64,000 nucleotides of DNA from Mycolicibacterium iranicum (GTDB taxonomy: Bacteria; Actinomycetota; Actinomycetes; Mycobacteriales; Mycobacteriaceae): contig NZ_LWCS01000043.1 of assembly GCF_001650495.1 (NCBI RefSeq), positions 1 through 64,000 of the forward strand, in the 5' to 3' direction. A program made the translations under genes and the position numbers. The notes beneath the pieces are model-generated. The model was given only the letters and a program-made list of their open reading frames with translations, was not told where the DNA came from and searched no databases. Positions 8,791 to 18,427 of this stretch are shown one piece after another; within the stretch, counting starts at the first letter, position 1; each line of letters opens with the position of its first letter.

Positions 8791-10350
8791 TCACTCCCAC
8801 TCGATCGTGCCCGGCGGCTTGCTCGTGATGTCGAGAACCACGCGGTTGACCTCGCGCACCTCGTTGGTGATGCGCGTCGAGATGCGTTCCAGCACTTCGT
8901 AGGGCACCCGCGTCCAGTCCGCCGTCATCGCGTCCTCACTCGAGACGGGGCGCAGCACGATGGGATGCCCGTAGGTGCGGCCGTCGCCCTGCACCCCGAC
9001 CGACCGGACGTCGGCGAGCAGCACTACCGGGCACTGCCAGATCTGGTGATCCAGTCCGGCCGACGTGAGTTCCTCCCGCGCGATCGCGTCCGCCCGCCGC
9101 AAGGTGTCCAGACGGTCGGCGGTGACTTCGCCGACGATCCGGATCCCCAGGCCGGGGCCCGGAAATGGTTGACGCGCAACGATTTCCTCAGGCAACCCCA
9201 GCTCGCGGCCGACCGCGCGGACCTCGTCCTTGAACAGCAACCGCAGCGGCTCGACAAGCGTGAACTTCAGATCGTCGGGAAGACCGCCGACGTTGTGGTG
9301 GCTCTTGATGTTCGCCGTGCCCGACCCGCCGCCGGATTCGACGACGTCGGGGTACAAAGTGCCCTGGACGAGAAAGTCGACCTCCCCACCGGATACGTCG
9401 ACTGCGTCGCGCACCGCGCCCTCGAAAGCGCGAATGAACTCGCGGCCGATGATCTTGCGCTTACCTTCGGGATTGGTCACCCCGGACAACGCCTCGAGGA
9501 AGCGGTCGGCGACGTCGACCGTCACGAGATTGGCGCCGGTCGCGGCGACGAAGTCGCGCTGCACCTGCGCACGTTCCCCCGATCGGAGCAGGCCGTGGTC
9601 GACGAAGACACAGGTGAGCCGGTCTCCGATGGCGCGTTGCACCAGCGCCGCGGCCACCGCGGAGTCCACGCCACCGGAAAGCCCGCAGATCGCCCGCCCG
9701 TCGCCGATCTGCTTGCGCACCTGCTCGACGAGGGCATCGGCGATATTGGCCGGCGTCCACGCGGCATCGATACCGGCGAAATCGTGCAGGAAGCGGCTCA
9801 GCACCTGCTGTCCGTGTGGACTGTGCATCACTTCGGGGTGGTACTGCACACCGGCCAACCGGCGGCTGCGGTTCTCGAATGCCGCGACGGGCGCGCCCGT
9901 GCTGCTGGCCACCACGTCGAAACCCTCGGGCGCCTCGGTGACGGCGTCGCCGTGGCTCATCCACACGGGCTGCGTGCCGGGGAGGTCGGAATGCAACTCT
10001 CCGCCAGTCACTTTCAACTCGGTGCGGCCGTACTCGCTGGTGCCGGTGTGGGCGACGGTGCCGCCGAGCGCCTGCGCCATCGCCTGAAAGCCGTAGCAGA
10101 TGCCGAACACCGGCACGTCGAGGTCGAAGAGTGCGGGATCGAGTTGGGGCGCTCCCTCGGCGTAGACGCTCGCAGGCCCACCGGAGAGCACGACCGCCCG
10201 CGGGTTGCGGGCCTTGATCTCCTCGGCGGTGGTGGTGTGCGGGATGACCTCCGAGAACACCCGCGCCTCACGGACCCGCCGGGCGATCAGCTGCGCATAC
10301 TGCGCACCGAAGTCGACGACCAACACGGGACGGGGAGCTGCTGATTCCAC
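8791..10350 (-). CDS. guaA: GMP synthase (glutamine-hydrolysing)
   Basis: A 519-residue GuaA. The N-terminal class I glutamine amidotransferase domain carries FGICYGFQAMA (catalytic Cys) and GVQYHPEV (catalytic His). The ATP-pyrophosphatase domain has the P-loop GLSGGVDSAVAAAL, and the dimerisation domain ends KPPGTIEWE. It converts XMP to GMP using ATP and glutamine. It is close to M. tuberculosis Rv3396c in length and sequence. The GTG start at 10350 lacks a clear SD sequence, and a -10-like TAGACT (10359-10364) lies just upstream, so the transcript may be leaderless. Confidence 0.97.
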   Translation of the reverse strand: MESAAPRPVLVVDFGAQYAQLIARRVREARVFSEVIPHTTTAEEIKARNPRAVVLSGGPASVYAEGAPQLDPALFDLDVPVFGICYGFQAMAQALGGTVAHTGTSEYGRTELKVTGGELHSDLPGTQPVWMSHGDAVTEAPEGFDVVASSTGAPVAAFENRSRRLAGVQYHPEVMHSPHGQQVLSRFLHDFAGIDAAWTPANIADALVEQVRKQIGDGRAICGLSGGVDSAVAAALVQRAIGDRLTCVFVDHGLLRSGERAQVQRDFVAATGANLVTVDVADRFLEALSGVTNPEGKRKIIGREFIRAFEGAVRDAVDVSGGEVDFLVQGTLYPDVVESGGGSGTANIKSHHNVGGLPDDLKFTLVEPLRLLFKDEVRAVGRELGLPEEIVARQPFPGPGLGIRIVGEVTADRLDTLRRADAIAREELTSAGLDHQIWQCPVVLLADVRSVGVQGDGRTYGHPIVLRPVSSEDAMTADWTRVPYEVLERISTRITNEVREVNRVVLDITSKPPGTIEWE

Positions 10351-10530
10351 CGGGACAGTCTAGTTTGGCCGTTCGGGGATCGTGATCGCCGGAGCGCCTG
10401 GCGATTCGGCGCACCCCCTGCCGCCGATTCGATGCCCGCTGCGCTGCCGGCGACCACGTCGGTCCCCCCGCATCGCAAACGCTAACGGCCCGCCCGGATC
10501 GCTGTCAGTCGACCGAACGGACGATTCTGA
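10351..10530. other. Non-coding gap upstream of guaA
   Basis: I see no gene in this stretch. On the minus strand a TAGACT hexamer (10359-10364) is placed for a leaderless guaA transcript starting at or next to the GTG. The rest is GC-rich sequence between guaA and a decayed gene remnant. Confidence 0.4.
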
Positions 10531-10800
10531 CTAGTAGAGGTCTTTCAAGCTGAGGATTCCGTCCTCGACGGCTCGCGCCAGCAGCGCGGATTCGTCGAGG
10601 CCGGCCTGCCGACGCCGGCATACTTCGCGCGCGCTCGGTCAGTTTGATGCGGCCCATGGTGCCGTCGTTGAGCATGGCTTTGCCCATCCTGGGACCCACG
10701 TAGGGAGTGACCGTGCGGAGATCAGCGGGTCGTCGACACTCACGACGATGCCGTCTCCGTCGCACGGGACGGCGCAGAGGTCGTCGCGACCGGCCGCGAA
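10531..10800 (-). pseudogene. Frameshifted gene remnant between guaA and choD
   Basis: Three adjoining pieces in different minus-strand frames read like one protein: DGDGIVVSVDDPLIS, then VTPYVGPRMGKAMLNDGTMG and RIKLTER, then AREVCRRRQAGLDESALLAR followed by AVEDGILSLKDLY and a stop at 10531-10533. The second join falls in a GCGCGCG run, a typical slippage site. The first join is near 10716. The composition and the amphipathic C-terminus look like real coding sequence that has lost its frame. I do not recognise the family. The remnant begins just after the choD stop, so it may be the tail of a former operon partner. Confidence 0.5.
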
Positions 10801-10813
10801 CTCTGGTGTGTGA

Positions 10814-12550
10814 TCAGCCCGCCGAGCTGACCGGTTCGATCGGGATCCTGCGCAGCGCCGCCGGGGCGTCCGCCGGGACGACAGGGTTCCTGGGTTCGAT
10901 CGGCGACAAACGCCGGTAGGGTTCGCCCTGCGCAGGTCGCATATCCTCTTCGCCCTTGTTCGGCCACAGCGACGCGGCCCGCTCGGCCTGCGCGGTGATC
11001 GAAAGCGACGGGTTGACACCGAGATTCGCCGAGATCGCGGCACCGTCCATCACCGACAGGGTCGGGTAGTTCCACACCCGGTGGTACGGGTCGATGACGC
11101 CGGTGGCGGCGCTGTCCCCGATGGCAGCGCCGCCGAGGAAGTGGGCGGTCAGCGGGATGTTGAACAACTCGCCCCAGGTGCCGCCCGCGACACCGTCGAT
11201 CTTCTCCGCGATGCGCCGGGTCACCTCGTTGCCGGCGGGGATCCAGCTCGGGTTGGGTTCACCGTGGCCCTGCTTGCTGTCGAGCATGCGGAAGCCGAGC
11301 CTGGTCTTGCGCGTGAACGTCGTGATCGAGTTGTCGAGGTTCTGCATGACCAGCGCGATCATGGTGCGCTCACTCCACCGCGTCGGATTCAGCAGGCGCA
11401 GTGTGCCTCTCGGGTCGTGGCGCGCGGTGTGCACCAGCTGACGCCACCGCGGCACGTCGGTGCCCTGGGGTCCGGCACCGTCGGTCATCAGTGTCTGGAG
11501 CAGGCCCATCGCATTGGAGCCCTTGCCGTAGCGGCAGGGTTCGACGTGGGTGTCGGACGTCGGGTGGATCGACGACGTGATCGCCACGCCGTGGGTCAGG
11601 TCGAGGTCGTCGCCGACCGTCAACCGGCCTGCGCCGACGATGGATTCGGAGTTCGTCCGGGTCAGCACGCCCAACCTGTCGGACAGTTTCGGCAGCCGAC
11701 CCGTGTCCCGCATTTTGAACAGCAGTTTCTGGGTGCCGTACGTGCCTGCCGCCAGGATGACCTGGTTGGCGGTGAAGGTCTTGCGGCGGCGGCGCAGCTT
11801 GCTGCCGGTGCGCGCGGTCCGCACTTCCCACAGCCCGTCGGGGCGCTGCTCGAAGCTGGTCACCATGGTCAGCGGATGGACGTGTGCGCCTGCCTTCTCC
11901 GCCAGTCCCAGGTAGTTCTTCAGCAGGGTGTTCTTGGCGCCGAAGCGGCAGCCCGTCATGCAGGATCCGCACTCGATGCAGCCGGTGCGCGCGGGCCCGG
12001 CCCCGCCGAAGTACGGGTCGGGGACCGTCTTGCCCGGCGTCTTCTCGCCGTCGGGTCCGAAGAACACGCCGACCGGGGTCGGCACGAAGGTGTCGCCGAC
12101 ACCCATGTCCTCGGCGACCTCTTTCATGATGCGGTCCGCGTCGGTGAACGTCGGGTTGGTGACGACGCCGAGCATCCGCTGAGCCTGGTCGTAGTGCGAC
12201 ATCAGCTCGGCACGCCAGTCGGTGATGTCCCGCCACTGCGGGTCGTTGAAGAACGGCTCCGGCGGTACGTACAGCGTGTTGGCGTAGTTCAGGGAGCCGC
12301 CGCCGACACCGGCACCCGCGAGAATCATGACGTTGCGCAGCAGGTGGATGCGCTGGATTCCGTACATGCCGAACTGCGGAGCCCACAGGAATTTGCGCAG
12401 ATTCCACGAGGTCTTGGCGAACTCATCGTCGGCGAAGCGTCGGCCCGCTTCCAGCACGCCGACGCGGTAGCCCTTCTCGGTCAGTCGCAGCGCGCTGACG
12501 CTGCCGCCGAACCCCGAGCCGATGATCAGCACGTCATAGTCAGGCTTCAT
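10814..12550 (-). CDS. choD: GMC-family oxidoreductase, cholesterol oxidase ChoD-like
   Basis: A 578-residue FAD-dependent GMC oxidoreductase equal in length to M. tuberculosis ChoD (Rv3409c). The N-terminal dinucleotide motif IIGSGFGGSVSALRL follows MKPDYDV directly. The C-terminal region contains LGGAAIGDS and VMDGAAISANLGVNPSLSI, the GMC signature with the active-site region. A C-x2-C-x2-C-x3-C run (CIECGSCMTGC) in the middle looks like a ferredoxin-type cluster site and recurs in this GMC subgroup. The family oxidises 3-beta-hydroxysteroids, but the in vivo substrate of ChoD is debated. A palindrome shared with the divergent TetR gene lies 16 nt upstream. Confidence 0.9.
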   Translation of the reverse strand: MKPDYDVLIIGSGFGGSVSALRLTEKGYRVGVLEAGRRFADDEFAKTSWNLRKFLWAPQFGMYGIQRIHLLRNVMILAGAGVGGGSLNYANTLYVPPEPFFNDPQWRDITDWRAELMSHYDQAQRMLGVVTNPTFTDADRIMKEVAEDMGVGDTFVPTPVGVFFGPDGEKTPGKTVPDPYFGGAGPARTGCIECGSCMTGCRFGAKNTLLKNYLGLAEKAGAHVHPLTMVTSFEQRPDGLWEVRTARTGSKLRRRRKTFTANQVILAAGTYGTQKLLFKMRDTGRLPKLSDRLGVLTRTNSESIVGAGRLTVGDDLDLTHGVAITSSIHPTSDTHVEPCRYGKGSNAMGLLQTLMTDGAGPQGTDVPRWRQLVHTARHDPRGTLRLLNPTRWSERTMIALVMQNLDNSITTFTRKTRLGFRMLDSKQGHGEPNPSWIPAGNEVTRRIAEKIDGVAGGTWGELFNIPLTAHFLGGAAIGDSAATGVIDPYHRVWNYPTLSVMDGAAISANLGVNPSLSITAQAERAASLWPNKGEEDMRPAQGEPYRRLSPIEPRNPVVPADAPAALRRIPIEPVSSAG

Positions 12551-12565
12551 CGCAACATTATGAAC

Positions 12566-12579
12566 TTACCGATCGGTAA
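12566..12579. promoter_or_regulatory. Palindromic TetR-type operator between choD and tetR
   Basis: TTACCGATCGGTAA is a perfect 14-bp palindrome located 16 nt upstream of the choD ATG and 57 nt upstream of the divergent regulator gene. Its position and form fit a TetR-family site that could repress both genes; binding is inferred. Confidence 0.55.
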
Positions 12580-12635
12580 CTTGCCAGGGAGGTGACCCTA
12601 AGTTCCCGTTTTCGTCAGCGTCTACTGTTCGGGGC

Positions 12636-13250
12636 GTGGCGGACGGCATCACGGCTCGGGAGGCGAAGCGCCTGCAGACCAGGGAGCGGTTGCTGGGCGC
12701 CGCGATCGCGGAGTTCAAGCGCGCGGGCATGGCCGAGGCGGATGTGAGCGCGATCGTGGGAGCCGCCGGTGTCGCGCACGGCACCTTCTTCTTCCACTTC
12801 CCGACCAAGGAACACGTCCTGCTCGAGCTGGAACGCCGCGAGGAGGGCCGTATGGCCAAGCGCTTCGCCACCTATGCCAAGACCCACCCCGACCTGCCGT
12901 CACAGCTTCGCGAGGCGGCCGATCTGGTCGTCAGCCTGGAGCATCGGCTTGGCGCGCTTCTGTTCAAAGACTTTTTGGCACTGCACTTTTCACCGACCCG
13001 GCCGCCTTCCGCCGCGAGCGGCGAAGACGGCGGAGCCCATGGAGACGACCATCCGCTGGTCGTCCTGGTCGCCGACCAGATAACGAAAGCGCGCGACCGT
13101 GGCGAGATTGCCGGCGACGTGACGCCGATGAACAGCGCGATCTACTTCCTGCTCGGCCTGTACGCGCTGCTGATCACCACCGGCGAGTCGAGTGACCGCG
13201 CCGCGATGGTCGACGATTACCTGACTCGCACACTGCGCAGCGTGCAGTGA
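12636..13250 (+). CDS. TetR-family regulator divergent from choD
   Basis: A 204-residue TetR protein. The N-terminal DNA-binding domain reads RERLLGAAIAEFKRAGMAEA followed by DVSAIVGAAGVAHGTFFFHF, with the HTH at about residues 30-50. The C-terminal ligand domain is helical. The GTG at 12636 is preceded by little SD, but the next in-frame start would remove part of the HTH. Divergent placement and the intergenic palindrome suggest it controls choD and itself. Confidence 0.88.
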   Translation: MADGITAREAKRLQTRERLLGAAIAEFKRAGMAEADVSAIVGAAGVAHGTFFFHFPTKEHVLLELERREEGRMAKRFATYAKTHPDLPSQLREAADLVVSLEHRLGALLFKDFLALHFSPTRPPSAASGEDGGAHGDDHPLVVLVADQITKARDRGEIAGDVTPMNSAIYFLLGLYALLITTGESSDRAAMVDDYLTRTLRSVQ

Positions 13251-13262
13251 GCGGCAGCCTGC

Positions 13263-14399
13263 TCAGCTTCCTACGGTGAGCCCGACCTTCTGGAACTCCT
13301 TGAGGTCGCAGTAGCCCGCCTTGGCCATCGACCGGGCCAGGCCGCCCACGAGGTTCAGAGAGCCGAACGGATCGTCCGACGGCCCGTCGAGAACCTGCGC
13401 CAGCGAGGGCCGCTCTTCGTCGGCCACCTGCAGCAGTGAGCCGCGCGGCAGCGACGGATGCGCCGCCGCGGCGGGCCAGAACCAGCCTCCGCCAAGAGCT
13501 TCCGCCGAAATCGCCAGCGGCGTGCCCAGCACCACGGCGTCGGCACCGCAGGCGATCGCCTTGGCCAGGTCTCCCGAGGTGTGGATGTCGCCGTCGGCGA
13601 GCACGTGGACGTACCGCCCGCCGGTCTCGTCGAGGTACTCGCGGCGCGCCGCGGCCGCATCGGCGATCGCGGTGGCCATCGGCACGCTGATGCCGAGCAC
13701 CTCGTCCGACGTCGTCACCCCTGAGGTCGAGCCGTAGCCGACGATCACGCCCGCGGCGCCGGTCCGCATGAGGTGCAGGGCGGTACGGTGGTCGAGCACG
13801 CCACCCGCGACGACGGGCACGTCGAGCTCGGAGATGAAGGTCTTGAGGTTGAGCGGCTCACTGTCCTTGGCGACACGTTCTGCGGAAATGATCGTCCCCT
13901 GGATGACCAGCAGGTCGATGCCCGCGGCCACCAGGGTCGGTGTCAGAGCCTGCGCGTTCTGCGGGCTGACGCGCACGGCCGTCGTCACCCCGGCCTCCCG
14001 GATGCGCGCGACGGCCGACCCCAGCAACTCGGGATCCAAAGGCGCGGAATGCAATTGCTGCAGCAGCCGGGTGGCCGCCGAGGGGTCGGGATCCTTCTCG
14101 GCGACCGAGATCACCTCGGCGATCTTGTCGGCGACATCGGCGTGCCGTCCGATCAGCCCCTCGCCGTTGAGAACTCCGAGCCCGCCCAGGCGGCCCAGCT
14201 CGATCGCGAACTCCACCGACACCAACGCGTCGGTCGGGTGTGCCAGCACCGGGATCTCGAACCGGTAGGCATCGAGCTGCCACGCGGTCGAGACGTCTTT
14301 CGACGACCGTGTGCGCCGCGACGGCACGATGTTGATGTCGCTGAGTTCGTAGGTGCGACGGGCGGTCCGGCCCATGCCGATCTCCACCATGTCTCGCAT
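13263..14399 (-). CDS. guaB3: GuaB3, IMP dehydrogenase-family protein
   Basis: A 378-residue TIM-barrel protein of the IMPDH/GMPR family without CBS domains, equivalent to M. tuberculosis Rv3410c. The barrel motifs LAHPTDALVSVEFAIELGRL and GADAVVLGTPLA are present. The loop that holds the catalytic Cys in IMPDH (GSICTT) reads YGSTSGVTTS here, so the Cys is replaced. GuaB3 is therefore not expected to work by the standard IMPDH covalent mechanism, and its role (reductase or regulatory) is not settled. The ATG at 14399 has GGGGAG 5 nt upstream; GTG 14405 would overlap that SD. It lies 31 nt downstream of guaB2 in the same operon. Confidence 0.9.
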   Translation of the reverse strand: MRDMVEIGMGRTARRTYELSDINIVPSRRTRSSKDVSTAWQLDAYRFEIPVLAHPTDALVSVEFAIELGRLGGLGVLNGEGLIGRHADVADKIAEVISVAEKDPDPSAATRLLQQLHSAPLDPELLGSAVARIREAGVTTAVRVSPQNAQALTPTLVAAGIDLLVIQGTIISAERVAKDSEPLNLKTFISELDVPVVAGGVLDHRTALHLMRTGAAGVIVGYGSTSGVTTSDEVLGISVPMATAIADAAAARREYLDETGGRYVHVLADGDIHTSGDLAKAIACGADAVVLGTPLAISAEALGGGWFWPAAAAHPSLPRGSLLQVADEERPSLAQVLDGPSDDPFGSLNLVGGLARSMAKAGYCDLKEFQKVGLTVGS

Positions 14400-14430
14400 G
14401 TTCACTCCCCTGTTAGGCCCCCAGCAGACC

Positions 14431-15984
<1,554 letters not shown>

Positions 15985-16108
15985 ATATGTAGCCTCCCGG
16001 GACGCCTGAAAGAAACATCTTATCGGCTCAGAGCTTGTGGTTTATGTTCCCCACGACGTGCCGCCAGAGCGCTGGCGGGATACCTGGGCGGTTGCGTAGT
16101 CTGGGGGC

Positions 16109-16513
16109 GTGCGAGACCACCTGCCACCAGGATTGCCGCCTGACCCGTTCGCCGACGACCCGAGCGATCCGTCGGCGGCGCTTGACGCACTGGAGCCGGG
16201 CCAGCCGCTGGACCCGCAGGAACGCACCGCTGTCGAAGCTGATCTCGCAGACCTCGCCGTCTACGAAGCGTTGTTGGCGCACAAGGGAATTCGTGGTCTC
16301 GTCGTCTGCTGCGACGAGTGCCAGCAGGACCACTATCACGACTGGGACATGCTGCGCGCCAACCTGCTGCAGCTCCTGGTCGACGGCACGGTCCGTCCGC
16401 ATGAACCTGCCTACGACCCCGAGCCCGACTCCTACGTCACGTGGGACTACTGCCGCGGCTACGCCGACGCCTCACTGAACGAGGCGACATCAGAGTCCGA
16501 CGGTTATCGCTGA
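16109..16513 (+). CDS. DUF5319 protein (Rv3412-like)
   Basis: A 134-residue conserved actinobacterial protein matching Rv3412 in position and content. It begins MRDHLPPGLPPDPFADDPSD, is acidic, and has the conserved core GIRGLVVCCDECQQDHYHDW, with a CC-x2-C arrangement and nearby His that could bind a metal, then WDYCRGYADA. The family has no known function. The GTG at 16109 is divergent from guaB2 across about 120 bp, and the gene stands convergent to rsdA with a 22-nt gap. Confidence 0.85.
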   Translation: MRDHLPPGLPPDPFADDPSDPSAALDALEPGQPLDPQERTAVEADLADLAVYEALLAHKGIRGLVVCCDECQQDHYHDWDMLRANLLQLLVDGTVRPHEPAYDPEPDSYVTWDYCRGYADASLNEATSESDGYR

Positions 16514-16535
16514 CAGCGCAATTTCGCCCGGCTGA

Positions 16536-17717
16536 TCAGTTCGGCTGATCAGGTGCCGCGGGAACAGCCGCGGCGGGCGCTTCCACCGTCGGCAGCGCAG
16601 GAACAGGCAACAGCACGACCGGTGTCGTCGTCGTGGGAAGCGTCAGCGTAGATTGTGGCTCCTCCTCCGCAACGGTCGGCTGCGGTGTCGTCCTGGGCGC
16701 CTGCGTCGTCGGTGACGGCGCAGCCGCCGAGGTCGAGCTGGGCAGCTGCGCGCGTGTCGTGGTCGTGGACTGGACCACCACGGTCGTCGACGTCGGGGAC
16801 GGCGCGCTGGGCGTCGTGGTCGACCGCGGCACGGTCGTCGGTGACGGCGAAGTCGTGGACGACGCGCGAGGCGGTGTCGTCGACGTCGGTGACGGAACCG
16901 TCGACGACTGCGTCGTCACCGGTCCCGAAGTCGACGGTGTGGGTGACGGCGATGGCGATGGCGATGTGGTCTCCGGTGAGGAGGACGGGGTCGTCGCGCC
17001 GCTGGTGTCCGACGGCGGTGTCGTCTCGCTGCTGGACGGCAGTGTGACCGTGCCAGGATCGAGCAGCTCGGCGGGGATGTCCGGGAACGTGGGCAGCGGA
17101 GCACCCGGCGGCACAGTGGCCACGGGGTCCTGAGCCTCGACCTTGACGGTCAGCTCCTGCCATTGGGCGATCAGTTCCTGTTTCTGCTCGACGTCGCCCA
17201 CGGTGGCGACCGTCGTGGTGACGGCCTGCAGCCTCTCCTGCGCACCCTGCCAGTCCCCCTGCTCGATGAGCTGCTGAACCTGCTGCATTTCCGTCTGGGC
17301 GGCCAGGATAACGGCGTCGTCGCGGGTCTGCGCCTGCTCACCGAACAGCGCCGTGCGCAGCCCGTAGAGCGCATCCCCGGGTCCGGACCCCGCGATCACA
17401 GCGCCGAAACCACCGATCACGAGCATCGCCGCGGCCGCCGAACCGACGACCGCCAGCGAGAAGCGTCGTCTAGGGGCGGGTCGGGTCACCCGGTCGAGTG
17501 CGGCCGCCGCGTCCTGTTGACTCAGCACATGACCCATCGGGGTCTCGCGCACGTCGTCGCGCCAACCGGCGAGCAACTGCGCCAGGTCGGCCTCTTCGCG
17601 GTCCGTCACATACGGCTGCTGCTGCGCGGCGAGGGCATCGAGGAACTGGTCGGTGCGGTTGATCTCGTTCAGCGAAGGATCACCGCCGTTGGCATTCCAT
17701 CGTCCGAAATCAGGCAT
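16536..17717 (-). CDS. rsdA: Anti-sigma-D factor RsdA
   Basis: A 393-residue single-pass membrane protein directly downstream of sigD and overlapping it by 8 nt (ATGCCTGA). The N-terminal 90 residues (TDREEADLAQLLAGWRDD) form the cytoplasmic sigma-binding part, as known for M. tuberculosis RsdA (Rv3413c). A transmembrane segment follows, FSLAVVGSAAAAMLVIGGFG, and a periplasmic domain with a coiled stretch (TEMQQVQQLIEQGDWQGAQE). The last 190 residues are a Ser/Thr/Pro-rich low-complexity tail, which makes the protein about 90 residues longer than the tuberculosis homologue as I recall it. Release of SigD probably occurs by regulated degradation. Confidence 0.88.
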   Translation of the reverse strand: MPDFGRWNANGGDPSLNEINRTDQFLDALAAQQQPYVTDREEADLAQLLAGWRDDVRETPMGHVLSQQDAAAALDRVTRPAPRRRFSLAVVGSAAAAMLVIGGFGAVIAGSGPGDALYGLRTALFGEQAQTRDDAVILAAQTEMQQVQQLIEQGDWQGAQERLQAVTTTVATVGDVEQKQELIAQWQELTVKVEAQDPVATVPPGAPLPTFPDIPAELLDPGTVTLPSSSETTPPSDTSGATTPSSSPETTSPSPSPSPTPSTSGPVTTQSSTVPSPTSTTPPRASSTTSPSPTTVPRSTTTPSAPSPTSTTVVVQSTTTTRAQLPSSTSAAAPSPTTQAPRTTPQPTVAEEEPQSTLTLPTTTTPVVLLPVPALPTVEAPAAAVPAAPDQPN

Positions 17718-18330
17718 AGTCGCGCCCCTGCCCCGCGGACGTGATCTCCGCTTTCAGGCGCGACAGGGCGCGATGCTGCGCGACGCGCACCGCCCCCGCG
17801 GTGCTTCCGACGGCCGCCGCGGTTTCCTCCGCGCTCATACCGACGACGACACGCAGGATGATGATCTCGCGCTGCTTCTCAGGCAGGACCTGCAGCAGTG
17901 CCGCCATTCGCGCCGACGATTCCGAATCGATCGCCATCTGCTCGGGGCCGGTGTCGCCGGAGAAACGCTCCGGAACCACATCCATCGGATCGGCCCGGTT
18001 GCGACCAGCTGCCCGGTGCGCGTCAGCAACCTTGTGCGCTGCAATCCCGTATACGAAGGCCAGGAATGGTCGTCCCTGATCTTTGTAACGCGGCAACGCC
18101 GTGATGGCGGCCAAGCACACCTCCTGAGCTACGTCATCAGCCGAGAGACCACTGCGTTCCGCAGTGCCCACCCTTGCCCGGCAGTACCTGACAACGAGGG
18201 GGCGGATGATCTCCAGCACCTCCCGGAGTGCGTTCCGATCGCCGGCTATTGCTTCAGCAACGACAGCATCGAGACGTTCTCCCGAAATTGTCATCGTGAA
18301 CAGGCTCTCCAGCGTTACGTCGGGACCCAC
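17710..18330 (-). CDS. sigD: ECF sigma factor SigD
   Basis: A 206-residue ECF sigma factor equivalent to Rv3414c. Region 2 reads VRYCRARVGTAERSGLSADD followed by VAQEVCLAAITALPRY, and region 4 reads LPEKQREIIILRVVVGMSAE then ETAAAVGSTAGAVRVAQHRA. In M. tuberculosis SigD contributes to the stationary-phase and stringent response and is held by RsdA. I kept the GTG at 18330; the ATG at 18294, with GGAGAG 10 nt upstream, is a good alternative. Confidence 0.94.
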   Translation of the reverse strand: MGPDVTLESLFTMTISGERLDAVVAEAIAGDRNALREVLEIIRPLVVRYCRARVGTAERSGLSADDVAQEVCLAAITALPRYKDQGRPFLAFVYGIAAHKVADAHRAAGRNRADPMDVVPERFSGDTGPEQMAIDSESSARMAALLQVLPEKQREIIILRVVVGMSAEETAAAVGSTAGAVRVAQHRALSRLKAEITSAGQGRDYA

Positions 18331-18427
18331 ATCCCGGAGGGGTGGTGGCAGCTTCAGTCGGTACCGGGTCGGTATGAATTCGGTGTGGCTCAGCTAAACA
18401 ATAACGACCAGGAGGGGCACAACCCGG

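Noticed and set aside
8767..10344. A 525-codon open frame opposite guaA
   Set aside because: Antisense shadow of a fully conserved GMP synthase, without an SD or protein-like composition.
11081..12595. A 504-codon open frame opposite choD
   Set aside because: Antisense shadow; choD has intact FAD and GMC motifs in the other direction.
16633..17133. Gly/Val/Asp-rich frame opposite rsdA, superficially PE_PGRS-like
   Set aside because: It is the antisense reading of the Ser/Thr/Pro repeats of RsdA and has no PE domain or start signals.
16633..17133. Short repeated GTCGTCG-type units, considered as a tandem repeat or CRISPR-like array
   Set aside because: The units are irregular and encode the low-complexity tail; no conserved repeats with unique spacers are present.
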